This document shows, in pieces, positions 8,556-16,116 of a stretch of DNA of 64,000 bases (its first letter is position 1; every line of letters starts with the position of its first letter). The notes under the pieces are model-generated. The model was not told where the DNA came from and searched no databases. It saw only the letters and a program-made list of their open reading frames with translations. Both the position numbers and the translations under genes were made by a program. This DNA comes from Streptomyces sp. V4I2 (GTDB lineage: Bacteria; Actinomycetota; Actinomycetes; Streptomycetales; Streptomycetaceae). The stretch is taken from contig NZ_JAUSZM010000003.1 in NCBI RefSeq assembly GCF_030817655.1, positions 7,564,001 to 7,628,000 of the forward strand, written 5' to 3'.

Positions 8556-9712
8556 GTGTCGGCGACGAACCGGACGGCGAGCTGATCGGGCGGGTCTTCC
8601 TCGCCCGGGTCATCGAGCCCGGTGACGAGGTCGCCGGGCGGTGGGTGCGGGAGTACGGGGTGCGGGAGGTGGTCCGGCGGTTGCGGGGCGGTGGGGTGCC
8701 GTTGCCCGGGGTGAGTGACAAGAGGTGGGCCGGGCTGCTCGGGCGGGCGGCGGCGGCCGAGCCCGGGCGGGATCTCGCCGTCGCGCGGGACGCCGGGGTG
8801 CGGTTCGTGGGGCCGGGCGACGCCGAGTGGCCGGGACAGCTCGACGACCTGGGGGACGCCCGGCCCCTGGGCCTGTGGGTGCGTGGAAAGCCCAGCCTGC
8901 GTATGTGGGCGCTCCGCTCGGTGGCCGTGGTCGGCGCCCGCGCCTGCACCGAGTACGGCGCCCACATGGCCGCCACCCTCGCCGCGGACCTCGCCGAACG
9001 CGGCTGGGTCGTGGTGTCCGGCGGTGCCTACGGGGTCGACGGCGCCGCCCATCGCGGTGCCCTCGGTGCCGGCGGCGCCACCGTCGCCGTACTCGCCTGC
9101 GGAGTGGACCGGCCCTACCCGCGCGGACACACCCAGTTGATCAGCAGGATCGCGGAACAGGGGCTGGTGATCGGGGAGTTGCCGCCCGGCGATCACCCGA
9201 CACCGAGCAGATTCGTCCTGCGGAACCGGGTCATCGCCGCGCTTACCCGGGGCACGGTCGTCGTCGAGGCCGCCCACCGCAGCGGTTCGCTGGTCACCGC
9301 ACGTGCGGCGCAGCGCCTGGGCCGCCACACCATGGGCGTGCCCGGTCCGGCCACCAGCGGCCTCTCCGCCGGTGTGCACGAGCTGCTGCGCGGGGAAGCG
9401 GTGCTGGTCACGGACGCCGCGGAAGTCGTCGAACTCGTCGGCGACATGGGGGAGCTGGCCCCGGACCGGCGCGGGCCCGTGCTGCCGCGTGATCTGCTCG
9501 ACGCCGCCGCCCGGCGGGTCCTGGCCGCACTGCCCGGACGCCGCGCGGCGACGCCGGACGAGATCGCGCGCGGCGCGCTGACGACCCGGGACGACGCGAT
9601 CGCGAGGCTGTACGAACTCCGATCACTTGGTTACGTCGAACGACACGGCGACGGCTGGAAGTTGACACGCCAGGCAATGATCTCCGCGGGCGGTGGCGGA
9701 CGCGGCTGTTGA
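8552..9712 (+). CDS. dprA: DNA-processing protein DprA
   Basis: DprA binds single-stranded DNA and loads RecA onto it. The start is the GTG at 8552, which overlaps the comM stop (GTGA), giving 386 residues. The Rossmann-like core reads SVAVVGARACTEYG near residue 127, then VVSGGAYGVDGAAHRGAL, then PTPSRFVLRNRVIAALTRGTVVVEA and SGSLVTARAAQRLGR. A C-terminal winged-helix-like segment (LPRDLLDAAARRVLAALPGRR to YVERHGDGWKL) follows. Streptomyces are not generally known as naturally competent, so a general recombination role is likelier; that is inference. Confidence 0.93.
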   Translation: MSVGDEPDGELIGRVFLARVIEPGDEVAGRWVREYGVREVVRRLRGGGVPLPGVSDKRWAGLLGRAAAAEPGRDLAVARDAGVRFVGPGDAEWPGQLDDLGDARPLGLWVRGKPSLRMWALRSVAVVGARACTEYGAHMAATLAADLAERGWVVVSGGAYGVDGAAHRGALGAGGATVAVLACGVDRPYPRGHTQLISRIAEQGLVIGELPPGDHPTPSRFVLRNRVIAALTRGTVVVEAAHRSGSLVTARAAQRLGRHTMGVPGPATSGLSAGVHELLRGEAVLVTDAAEVVELVGDMGELAPDRRGPVLPRDLLDAAARRVLAALPGRRAATPDEIARGALTTRDDAIARLYELRSLGYVERHGDGWKLTRQAMISAGGGGRGC

Positions 9713-9994
9713 CCGAGCGTGTTCGGCCGTCCGAGGGAACCCTGATGCCCTTGGAAATTCCCGCAGTTGGCGCCCTCCGGTGATCACGTAGAGCGACGGA
9801 CGGGGCTCGGCAGGGCGTCCAGCGGAACGTATCTGCGCATGGTCCGAGCCTCGCCCTTCGCGCACCGCGACACTTCAGTCACGCTACGCTCACGAGGATT
9901 CCGACACAGACAGGCGACTCGGCATCAGAACCCCATCAGTCCGACAGCTCACCCAGGTCCCCCCACTTCACGGCAGAACGGCACAAGGCGACGA
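9713..9994. other. whiG upstream region
   Basis: This 282-base gap separates dprA from whiG. I see no convincing coding sequence in it. A TACGCT at 9885-9890 could be a -10 element, but no good -35 accompanies it. The whiG promoter should be here, as the gene is transcribed alone in its well-studied relatives. Confidence 0.4.
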
Positions 9995-10837
9995 ATGCCC
10001 CAGCACACCTCCGGGTCCGACCGGGCGGCGATCCCCCCAGCCGCCCGCGACGGTGGCAGCGTGCGGCCGCCCGCTCCCTCGACGCTCGACGAGCTGTGGC
10101 GGTCGTACAAGGCGACGGGGGACGAGCGGCTGCGCGAGCAGCTGATCCTGCACTACTCACCGCTCGTGAAGTACGTGGCGGGACGGGTGAGCGTCGGTCT
10201 GCCGCCCAATGTGGAGCAGGCGGACTTCGTCTCGTCGGGGGTCTTCGGGCTCATCGACGCGATCGAGAAGTTCGACGTCGACCGGGAGATCAAGTTCGAG
10301 ACGTACGCGATCACCCGGATCCGCGGCGCGATGATCGACGAGCTGCGGGCGCTGGACTGGATCCCGCGGTCCGTACGGCAGAAGGCACGCAACGTCGAGC
10401 GGGCCTACGCCACGCTGGAGGCGCGGCTGCGGCGGACGCCGAGCGAGGGGGAGGTGGCCGCCGAGATGGGCATCGCGGTCGACGAACTCCACGCCGTCTT
10501 CAGTCAGTTGTCGCTGGCGAACGTGGTGGCTCTGGAGGAGCTGCTGCACGTCGGCGGTGAGGGCGGCGACCGGCTGAGCCTCATGGACACGCTGGAGGAC
10601 ACCGCCGCGGACAACCCGGTGGAGGTGGCCGAGGACCGGGAACTGCGGCGGTTCCTGGCGCGGGCGATCAACACCTTGCCCGAGCGGGAGAAGACCGTGG
10701 TGACGCTGTACTACTACGAAGGGCTCACGCTCGCCGAGATCGGGAACGTGCTGGGGGTGACCGAGAGCCGGGTGAGTCAGATCCACACCAAGTCGGTGCT
10801 CCAGCTGCGCGCGAAGCTGGCGAGTTTCGGTCGCTGA
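9995..10837 (+). CDS. whiG: Sporulation sigma factor WhiG (FliA family)
   Basis: WhiG directs the change from aerial growth to spore formation. The 280-residue protein begins MPQHTSGSDRAAIPP. It carries sigma region 2 (HYSPLVKYVAGRVSVGLPPNVEQADFVSSGVFGLIDAIEKF), region 3 (IPRSVRQKARNVERAY) and region 4 (LPEREKTVVTLYYYEGLTLAEIG and a helix-turn-helix LGVTESRVSQIHTKSV). This is the motility/FliA architecture without region 1.1. ATG 9995 gives the length known for the family; longer in-frame starts upstream would add non-conserved sequence. In known Streptomyces, WhiG activates whiH and whiI and is held by the anti-sigma factor RsiG with c-di-GMP. Confidence 0.97.
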   Translation: MPQHTSGSDRAAIPPAARDGGSVRPPAPSTLDELWRSYKATGDERLREQLILHYSPLVKYVAGRVSVGLPPNVEQADFVSSGVFGLIDAIEKFDVDREIKFETYAITRIRGAMIDELRALDWIPRSVRQKARNVERAYATLEARLRRTPSEGEVAAEMGIAVDELHAVFSQLSLANVVALEELLHVGGEGGDRLSLMDTLEDTAADNPVEVAEDRELRRFLARAINTLPEREKTVVTLYYYEGLTLAEIGNVLGVTESRVSQIHTKSVLQLRAKLASFGR

Positions 10838-10883
10838 GGGCGCGGAGCGGTAGGAGCCACTCCCGCCGGCGATGCTCCGTCCG

Positions 10884-10889
10884 TAGAGT
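10884..10889 (+). promoter_or_regulatory. -10 element of a leaderless TetR gene
   Basis: TAGAGT ends 7 bases before the GTG at 10897, the spacing typical of leaderless Streptomyces transcripts. No clear -35 is visible. This element decides between the two possible GTG starts of the regulator. Confidence 0.45.
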
Positions 10890-10896
10890 GGTTGAC

Positions 10897-11478
10897 GTGC
10901 CAAGGATTCGAGCGGCCTCCGTGGCCGAGCACCGGTCGATGCAGCGAGCCGCCCTGCTGGACGCGGCTCGTTCCCTGTTGTCCGAGGGCGGGACGGAGGC
11001 GCTGACCTTCCCGGCCCTGGCCGAGCGGACGGGTCTCGCGCGGTCGTCCGTGTACGAGTACTTCCGGTCGCGGGCCGCCGTGGTCGAGGAGCTGTGCGAG
11101 GTCGACTTTCCCGTGTGGGCGGCCGAGGTGTCGGCGGCGATGGAGCGGGCCGGGACACCTGACGCCAAGGTCGAGGCGTATGTGCGCCGGCAGCTGGCGC
11201 TGGTCGGGGACCGGCGGCACCGGGCTGTCGTGGCGATCTCCGCGAGTGAGCTGGATGCGGGGGCTCGGGAGAAGATCCGGGCCGCGCACGGGGGGCTGGT
11301 GGCGATGATCGTCGAGGCGTTGGGGGAGATGGGGCACGAGCAGCCTCGGATGGCGGCGATGTTGTTGCAGGGGGTTGTGGATGCGGCGGTGCGGCGGATC
11401 GAGCTGGGGGCGGCGGAGGAGCCGGGCGTGGTTACGGAAGCGGCGGTTTCTATGGCTCTGCGGGGTGTCCGAGGCTGA
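10897..11478 (+). CDS. TetR-family transcriptional regulator
   Basis: A 193-residue repressor-type protein. The N-terminal helix-turn-helix spans about residues 17-63: AALLDAARSLLSEGGTEALT, then FPALAERTGLARSSVYEYFRSR. The C-terminal ligand domain is Ala-rich and not assignable to a known inducer. I prefer GTG 10897 over GTG 10888 because a -10 hexamer lies 7 bases before it. It stands alone on the plus strand after whiG. Its target is not evident, though a neighbour of whiG would be a reasonable first guess. Confidence 0.88.
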   Translation: MPRIRAASVAEHRSMQRAALLDAARSLLSEGGTEALTFPALAERTGLARSSVYEYFRSRAAVVEELCEVDFPVWAAEVSAAMERAGTPDAKVEAYVRRQLALVGDRRHRAVVAISASELDAGAREKIRAAHGGLVAMIVEALGEMGHEQPRMAAMLLQGVVDAAVRRIELGAAEEPGVVTEAAVSMALRGVRG

Positions 11479-11530
11479 CGCGTCGACTGTTGCTGGGCGG
11501 GGGTGGGTCGCGCAACCCGGCGCCGGCGGG

Positions 11531-11580
11531 GTGCCGCTGCGCCCACCCGTGCCGCCCCAGCGGCACGACTGCCCGCAGCT
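11531..11580. repeat. Dispersed GC-rich repeat, copy 1
   Basis: GTGCCGCT (11531-11538) and AGCGGCAC (11559-11566) are perfect inverted repeats, followed by the conserved flank GACTGCCCGCAGCT to 11580. The same layout recurs at 23433-23484 and 26764-26850 in the same orientation. The loop GCGCCCACCC is shared with the third copy. It runs directly into the minisatellite below. Confidence 0.8.
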
Positions 11581-11717
11581 ACGGTGGCCGGGGCAGGACT
11601 CGCAGCTGCGGTGGCTGGGGCGGGATCCGCAGCTGCGGTGGGGGGCGGGACTCGCAGCTGCGGTGGCCGGGACGGGACCCGCAGCTACGGCGGCTGGGAC
11701 GGGACCCGCAGCTACGG
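11574..11717. repeat. 27-bp minisatellite, five copies plus a partial
   Basis: Units begin CGCAGCTRCGG at 11574, 11601, 11628, 11653, 11680 and 11707. Four units are 27 bases, the third is 25, and the last is cut short. Mismatches between units are few (for example GGACGGGACC versus GGGCGGGATC). No gene covers it: it lies between the TetR stop and the M23 stop, which converge. The unit starts with the 3' flank of the dispersed repeat, which suggests it grew from that end. Confidence 0.85.
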
Positions 11718-11720
11718 AGG

Positions 11721-12311
11721 TCACGGCGGTACCGGTACGCCGATCACCGGCAGGAGCCGCGAGGGTCCTCGGGTGAGCAGCCAGGGTGGCAGCAGCGACA
11801 GTGGGTCAAGGTAGGTCTCGCCTCTGCGTAGGCCCCAGTGCACGCACGCAGTCGTGCAGTGCGAGCCGGTCGGCTCCACCGTGCCCACCACCTCGCCCGC
11901 CGCCACCTCCTCGCCCTTCTTCACCGACGCCCGTACCGGCTCGTACGTCGTGCGCAGGGGTGGGTCGCCCGTCCCCGGCAGTTCCACCGAGACGACCCCC
12001 TTGCCGGCCACCCGGCCCGCGAAGGACACCCGGCCCGCCGCGACCGCTCGTACTGGTGTGCCGGGGGCGGCCGTGAGGTCGACGCCTCGGTGGCCGCGGC
12101 CGTAGGGCGTCGCGGGGGGTTCCCAGCCGCGCAGGATCGGTGGGCGGGTGCCCACCGGCCAGGTGCGGCCGAGGGGCGGGACGGAGGTGTCCGTGGCCGC
12201 CGGGCGGAAAGGGGTCGGCAGGCTGCTCGGTGGGGGCGTGCAGGTCAGCACTGTCGCCGTCAGAAGCAGCAGCAGCCCCGTCCACGTAGCCAGACATCGC
12301 ATCGCTCGCAT
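11721..12311 (-). CDS. Secreted M23-family metallopeptidase
   Basis: A cell-wall hydrolase-like protein of 196 residues. The N-terminal signal (MRAMRCLATWTGLLLLLTAT) ends near VLTC. This is only a weak lipobox, because Thr sits before the Cys, so cleavage by signal peptidase I is also possible. The LytM domain shows GRGHRGVDLTAAPGTPVRAVAAGRV, with the metal ligands His and Asp, and later CVHWGLRRG with the second His. The usual HxH has lost its first His, as in many Streptomyces members. The start at 12311 places the signal peptide at the N-terminus; longer starts add a charged leader. It is divergent from rpsB. Confidence 0.85.
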   Translation of the reverse strand: MRAMRCLATWTGLLLLLTATVLTCTPPPSSLPTPFRPAATDTSVPPLGRTWPVGTRPPILRGWEPPATPYGRGHRGVDLTAAPGTPVRAVAAGRVSFAGRVAGKGVVSVELPGTGDPPLRTTYEPVRASVKKGEEVAAGEVVGTVEPTGSHCTTACVHWGLRRGETYLDPLSLLPPWLLTRGPSRLLPVIGVPVPP

Positions 12312-12583
12312 GCGAGAACGGTCCCGCACGCGCTCCGCTCCCGGCCGGGGCCTGTGGACTACTCCCTGGTTGTGGACAGCGGCGTCACCCGGTGCCTCGC
12401 GGGTCCCGTACACTTCTTCTGGCGATCCGGGTCACCGGGTCGACTTCGCACGCCCCGACATCAGGCCGTCACAAAGCTGGTGTCAGCGCCTCTCGGTCCC
12501 TAGCGGCAAGGCGCATCGCGGGCGTCAGGCGCGAGTGCCATCCGGCGCGCGCGGCACAACCGAGAACACCAAGGAGAACGGCC
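12312..12583. other. Divergent M23 / rpsB control region
   Basis: 272 bases hold the promoters of the M23 gene and rpsB. TACACT at 12409-12414 is a possible -10 for rpsB, but no matching -35 is seen. The long leader after it may fold. AAGGAG at 12571-12576 is the rpsB ribosome binding site, 7 bases from ATG. Confidence 0.4.
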
Positions 12584-13549
12584 ATGGCCGTCGTCACGAT
12601 GCGGGAGCTGCTGGAAAGCGGCGTCCACTTCGGTCACCAGACCCGTCGTTGGAACCCGAAGATGAAGCGGTTCATCTTCACGGAGCGCAACGGCATCTAC
12701 ATCATCGACCTGCTCCAGTCGCTGTCGTACATCGACCGCGCCTACGAGTTCGTCAAGGAGACCGTCGCCCACGGCGGCACGGTCATGTTCGTCGGCACGA
12801 AGAAGCAGGCGCAGGAGGCCATCGCCGAGCAGGCCACCCGCGTCGGCATGCCCTACGTCAACCAGCGCTGGCTGGGCGGCATGCTCACCAACTTCTCGAC
12901 CGTCTACAAGCGTCTGCAGCGCCTCAAGGAGCTCGAGCAGATCGACTTCGAGGACGTCGCCGCGTCCGGTCTGACCAAGAAGGAGCTTCTCGTGCTCTCG
13001 CGCGAGAAGGCCAAGCTGGAGAAGACCCTCGGTGGTATCCGCGAGATGTCCAAGGTTCCCAGCGCCGTCTGGATCGTGGACACCAAGAAGGAGCACATCG
13101 CGGTCGGCGAGGCCCGGAAGCTCAACATCCCGGTCGTCGCCATCCTCGACACCAACTGCGACCCCGACGAGGTCGACTACAAGATCCCCGGCAACGACGA
13201 CGCGATCCGCTCCGTCACGCTGCTCACCCGTGTGATCGCCGACGCGGTCGCCGAGGGCCTCATCTCCCGCTCCGGTGTCGCCACCGAGGGCAAGGGCGAC
13301 AAGGCCGCGGGCGAGCCGCTGGCCGCGTGGGAGCGCGACCTGCTCGAGGGCGAGAAGAAGGCCGACGAGGCCGAGGCCCCCGCCGCTGCCGAGGCTGCTG
13401 CCGAGGCCCCCGCCGCTGAGGCCCCCGCCGCCGAGGCGCCGGCCGAGGAGGCCGCTGCTGAGGCTCCGGCCGAGGCTGCCGCCGAAGCGCCCGTCGAGGC
13501 TGAGGCCCCCGCCGCCGAGGCCCCTGCCGCGGACGCCGAGCAGGCCTGA
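12584..13549 (+). CDS. rpsB: 30S ribosomal protein S2
   Basis: S2 joins the small subunit late and is required for initiation with S1. The 321-residue protein begins MAVVTMRELLESGVHFGHQTRRWNPKM and has the family motifs FVGTKKQAQEAI, NQRWLGGMLTNF and AILDTNCDPDEVDYKIPGNDDAIRS. The conserved core ends near residue 250. After it comes a tail of about 65 residues made almost only of Ala, Glu and Pro in repeated EAPAAEAPA units. Such tails occur in other Streptomyces S2 proteins. AAGGAG lies 7 bases before ATG. Confidence 0.97.
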   Translation: MAVVTMRELLESGVHFGHQTRRWNPKMKRFIFTERNGIYIIDLLQSLSYIDRAYEFVKETVAHGGTVMFVGTKKQAQEAIAEQATRVGMPYVNQRWLGGMLTNFSTVYKRLQRLKELEQIDFEDVAASGLTKKELLVLSREKAKLEKTLGGIREMSKVPSAVWIVDTKKEHIAVGEARKLNIPVVAILDTNCDPDEVDYKIPGNDDAIRSVTLLTRVIADAVAEGLISRSGVATEGKGDKAAGEPLAAWERDLLEGEKKADEAEAPAAAEAAAEAPAAEAPAAEAPAEEAAAEAPAEAAAEAPVEAEAPAAEAPAADAEQA

Positions 13550-13572
13550 CCCCTCACACACCTTCGGGTTCT

Positions 13573-13605
13573 GGACGGCGGGGGCCCACGAAGCCCCCGC
13601 CGTCC
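13573..13605 (+). terminator. Hairpin between rpsB and tsf
   Basis: A perfect 13-base stem pairs GGACGGCGGGGGC (13573-13585) with its complement at 13593-13605 around a 7-base loop. No U-run follows. It lies 23 bases after the rpsB stop and 42 before tsf, so it is likely an attenuator that lowers tsf relative to rpsB. Confidence 0.75.
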
Positions 13606-13647
13606 GGCACCGGTAGATCTTCAGACTTCGAGAGAGATTCCAGAATC

Positions 13648-14484
13648 ATGGCGAACTACACCGCCGCCGACGTCAAGAAGCTCCGCGAGCTCACCGGCGC
13701 CGGCATGATGGACTGCAAGAAGGCGCTGGACGAGGCCGAGGGCAACGTCGAGAAGGCAGTCGAGGCGCTCCGCATCAAGGGCCAGAAGGGCGTCGCCAAG
13801 CGCGAGGGCCGCTCCGCCGAGAACGGCGCCGTGGTCTCGATCATCGCTGACGACAACTCCTCCGGCGTCCTCGTCGAGCTGAAGTGCGAGACGGACTTCG
13901 TCGCCAAGGGTGACAAGTTCCAGGCCGTCGCCACCACGATCGCCGAGCACGTCGCCAAGACCGCCCCGGCCGACCTCGAGGCGCTGCTCGCCTCCGAGAT
14001 CGAGCCCGGCAAGACCGTCCAGGCGTTCGTGGACGAGGCCAACGCCACCCTGGGCGAGAAGATCGTCCTGGACCGCTTCGCGGTGTTCGCGGACGGCTTC
14101 GTGACGGCGTACATGCACCGCACGATGCCCGACCTGCCGCCGCAGATCGGTGTCCTCGTCGAGCTCGACAAGCCCAACGCCGAGATCGCCAAGGGCGTCG
14201 CCCAGCACATCGCCGCCTTCGCGCCGAAGTACCTCTCCAAGGAGGACGTGCCGGCCGAGGTCGTCGAGTCCGAGCGCCGCGTCGCCGAGGAGACCACCCG
14301 CGCCGAGGGCAAGCCCGAGGCCGCCCTGCCGAAGATCGTCGAGGGTCGCGTCAACGGCTTCTTCAAGGACGCCACGCTGCTCGGCCAGCCGTACGCGCTC
14401 GACAACAAGAAGTCCGTCCAGAAGGTTCTGGACGAGGCAGGTGTCACCCTGAAGCGCTTCACGCGCATCAAGGTCGGCATCTGA
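13648..14484 (+). CDS. tsf: Elongation factor Ts
   Basis: EF-Ts exchanges GDP for GTP on EF-Tu. The 278-residue protein starts MANYTAADVKKLRELTGAGMMDCKKAL, the UBA-like N-terminal module. It then has LKCETDFVAKGDKF, whose TDFV motif contacts EF-Tu, and a C-terminal module ending KRFTRIKVGI. Length and motifs are complete. It sits in the universal rpsB-tsf-pyrH-frr order. Confidence 0.97.
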   Translation: MANYTAADVKKLRELTGAGMMDCKKALDEAEGNVEKAVEALRIKGQKGVAKREGRSAENGAVVSIIADDNSSGVLVELKCETDFVAKGDKFQAVATTIAEHVAKTAPADLEALLASEIEPGKTVQAFVDEANATLGEKIVLDRFAVFADGFVTAYMHRTMPDLPPQIGVLVELDKPNAEIAKGVAQHIAAFAPKYLSKEDVPAEVVESERRVAEETTRAEGKPEAALPKIVEGRVNGFFKDATLLGQPYALDNKKSVQKVLDEAGVTLKRFTRIKVGI

Positions 14485-14505
14485 GTCCGTACCGCGATCG
14501 ACGCG

Positions 14506-14565
14506 CGACCCCGATAGGGTCGGCAGCAGTCGTCCGCGTACGCCGTCACATGTGTGGCGGACGAC
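14506..14565 (+). other. Two tandem hairpins after tsf
   Basis: CGACCC (14506-14511) pairs with GGGTCG (14517-14522). GTCGTCCGC (14529-14537) pairs with GCGGACGAC (14557-14565). They precede the stronger hairpin at 14582 and give three consecutive structures in the 185-base tsf-pyrH gap. Confidence 0.55.
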
Positions 14566-14581
14566 AGCAGATCTGACGAGG

Positions 14582-14637
14582 AGGCCATTGCCGCGCATGG
14601 GATGCGAACCACACCCCACCGGCAATGGCCTTCTTCG
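14582..14637 (+). terminator. Terminator-like hairpin before pyrH
   Basis: AGGCCATTGCCG (14582-14593) is exactly complementary to 14620-14631, with a 26-base loop, and is followed by TTCTTCG. This would at least partly end rpsB-tsf transcription. pyrH is then served by read-through or by its own promoter. Confidence 0.65.
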
Positions 14638-14669
14638 TATGTGTGACCCGTCAAAGAAGTGAGAACGCC

Positions 14670-15428
14670 ATGACCACCAAGGCCCAGAAGAGCGACGACG
14701 GCAAAGTACGCGGGCGGTTTCTGCTGAAGCTGTCCGGAGAGGCGTTCGCCGGTGGCGGGGGCCTGGGCGTCGACCCCGATGTGGTGCACAAGATCGCCCG
14801 CGAGATCGCGGCGGTCGTGCGGGACGGCGCGGAGATCGCCGTCGTCATCGGCGGCGGCAACTTCTTCCGCGGTGCCGAACTCCAGCAGCGCGGCATGGAC
14901 CGCGCCCGCTCCGACTACATGGGCATGCTCGGCACGGTCATGAACTGCCTCGCCCTCCAGGACTTCCTGGAGAAGGAGGGCATCCAGTCCCGGGTACAGA
15001 CCGCCATCACCATGGGCCAGGTCGCCGAGCCGTACATTCCGCTGCGCGCCGTCCGGCACCTGGAGAAGGGCCGTGTGGTCATCTTCGGCGCCGGTATGGG
15101 CATGCCGTACTTCTCCACCGACACCACCGCCGCCCAGCGCGCCCTGGAGATCGACGCCGAGGCGCTGCTCATGGGCAAGAACGGCGTGGACGGGGTCTAC
15201 GACTCCGACCCGAAGACCAACCCCGACGCGGTCAAGTTCGACGCCCTCGGCTACGGCGAGGTCATCACCCGCGACCTCAAGGTCGCCGACGCCACGGCCG
15301 TCACGCTGTGCCGCGACAACAAGCTCCCGATCCTGGTGTTCGAGCTTCTGGCCGAGGGCAATATCGCGCGCGCCGTCAAGGGTGAGAAGATCGGCACGCT
15401 TGTGGGTGACCAAGTCAGCCAGGGCTGA
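14670..15428 (+). CDS. pyrH: UMP kinase
   Basis: UMP kinase phosphorylates UMP to UDP with ATP in pyrimidine biosynthesis. The 252-residue protein has the amino-acid-kinase fold. LLKLSGEAFAG lies near the start, followed by VIGGGNFFRG, DYMGMLGTVMNCLAL, and GTGNPYFSTDTTAA-like GAGMGMPYFSTDTTAAQRAL. NGVDGVYDSDPKTNPDA completes the active site. ATG 14670 is preferred to an upstream in-frame ATG at 14625, which falls inside the terminator stem. A weak AAGAAGTGAG precedes it. Confidence 0.95.
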   Translation: MTTKAQKSDDGKVRGRFLLKLSGEAFAGGGGLGVDPDVVHKIAREIAAVVRDGAEIAVVIGGGNFFRGAELQQRGMDRARSDYMGMLGTVMNCLALQDFLEKEGIQSRVQTAITMGQVAEPYIPLRAVRHLEKGRVVIFGAGMGMPYFSTDTTAAQRALEIDAEALLMGKNGVDGVYDSDPKTNPDAVKFDALGYGEVITRDLKVADATAVTLCRDNKLPILVFELLAEGNIARAVKGEKIGTLVGDQVSQG

Positions 15429-15558
15429 TGACCCTGACCGGGGGATGGACAATGTCCTGCCGGTCGGGAACCGTGCAGGAAGAAGACGCGACGCAGCCGG
15501 CCGCCGCCCCCACCAAGGAACCGCAGCCGGGCCTACTCAAGACACGCAGGAGCAAGTG

Positions 15559-16116
15559 GTGATCGAAGAGACCCTCCTCGAGGCCGAGGAGAAGATGGAG
15601 AAGGCCGTCGTGGTCGCCAAGGAGGACTTCGCCGCGATCCGCACCGGTCGTGCGCACCCGGCGATGTTCAACAAGATCGTGGCGGAGTACTACGGCGCGC
15701 CGACGCCGATCAACCAGCTGGCTTCGTTCTCCGTGCCGGAGCCGCGCATGGCGGTCGTGACGCCGTTCGACAAGACCGCGCTGCGCAACATCGAGCAGGC
15801 GATCCGCGACTCCGACCTGGGCGTCAACCCGAGCAACGACGGCAACATCATCCGAGTGGTGTTCCCCGAGCTGACCGAGGAGCGCCGCCGCGACTACATC
15901 AAGGTCGCCCGGAGCAAGGCCGAGGACAGCAAGGTTTCCATCCGCTCGGTGCGCCGCAAGGCCAAGGACGCCATCGACAAGCTCGTCAAGGACGGCGATG
16001 TCGGTGAGGACGAGGGCCGCCGTGCGGAGAAGGAGCTCGACGACACCACCCACAAGTACGTCGCCCAGGTGGACGAGCTCCTCAAGCACAAGGAAGCGGA
16101 GCTGCTCGAGGTCTGA
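15559..16116 (+). CDS. frr: Ribosome recycling factor
   Basis: RRF splits post-termination ribosomes together with EF-G. The 185-residue protein reads MIEETLLEAEEKMEKAVVVAKEDFAAIRTGRAHPAMF at its start and ends with the long helix DELLKHKEAELLEV. Domain II includes PEPRMAVVTPFDK. GTG 15559 has AGGAG at 15548-15552 six bases upstream. The stop overlaps the cdsA ATG by one base. The 130 bases before it hold no feature I can support. Confidence 0.96.
   Translation: MIEETLLEAEEKMEKAVVVAKEDFAAIRTGRAHPAMFNKIVAEYYGAPTPINQLASFSVPEPRMAVVTPFDKTALRNIEQAIRDSDLGVNPSNDGNIIRVVFPELTEERRRDYIKVARSKAEDSKVSIRSVRRKAKDAIDKLVKDGDVGEDEGRRAEKELDDTTHKYVAQVDELLKHKEAELLEV

Noticed and set aside
12348..12380. DnaA-box-like TGTGGAC motifs upstream of rpsB
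   Set aside because: Only two imperfect matches, no cluster and no dnaA or dnaN nearby, so not an origin.
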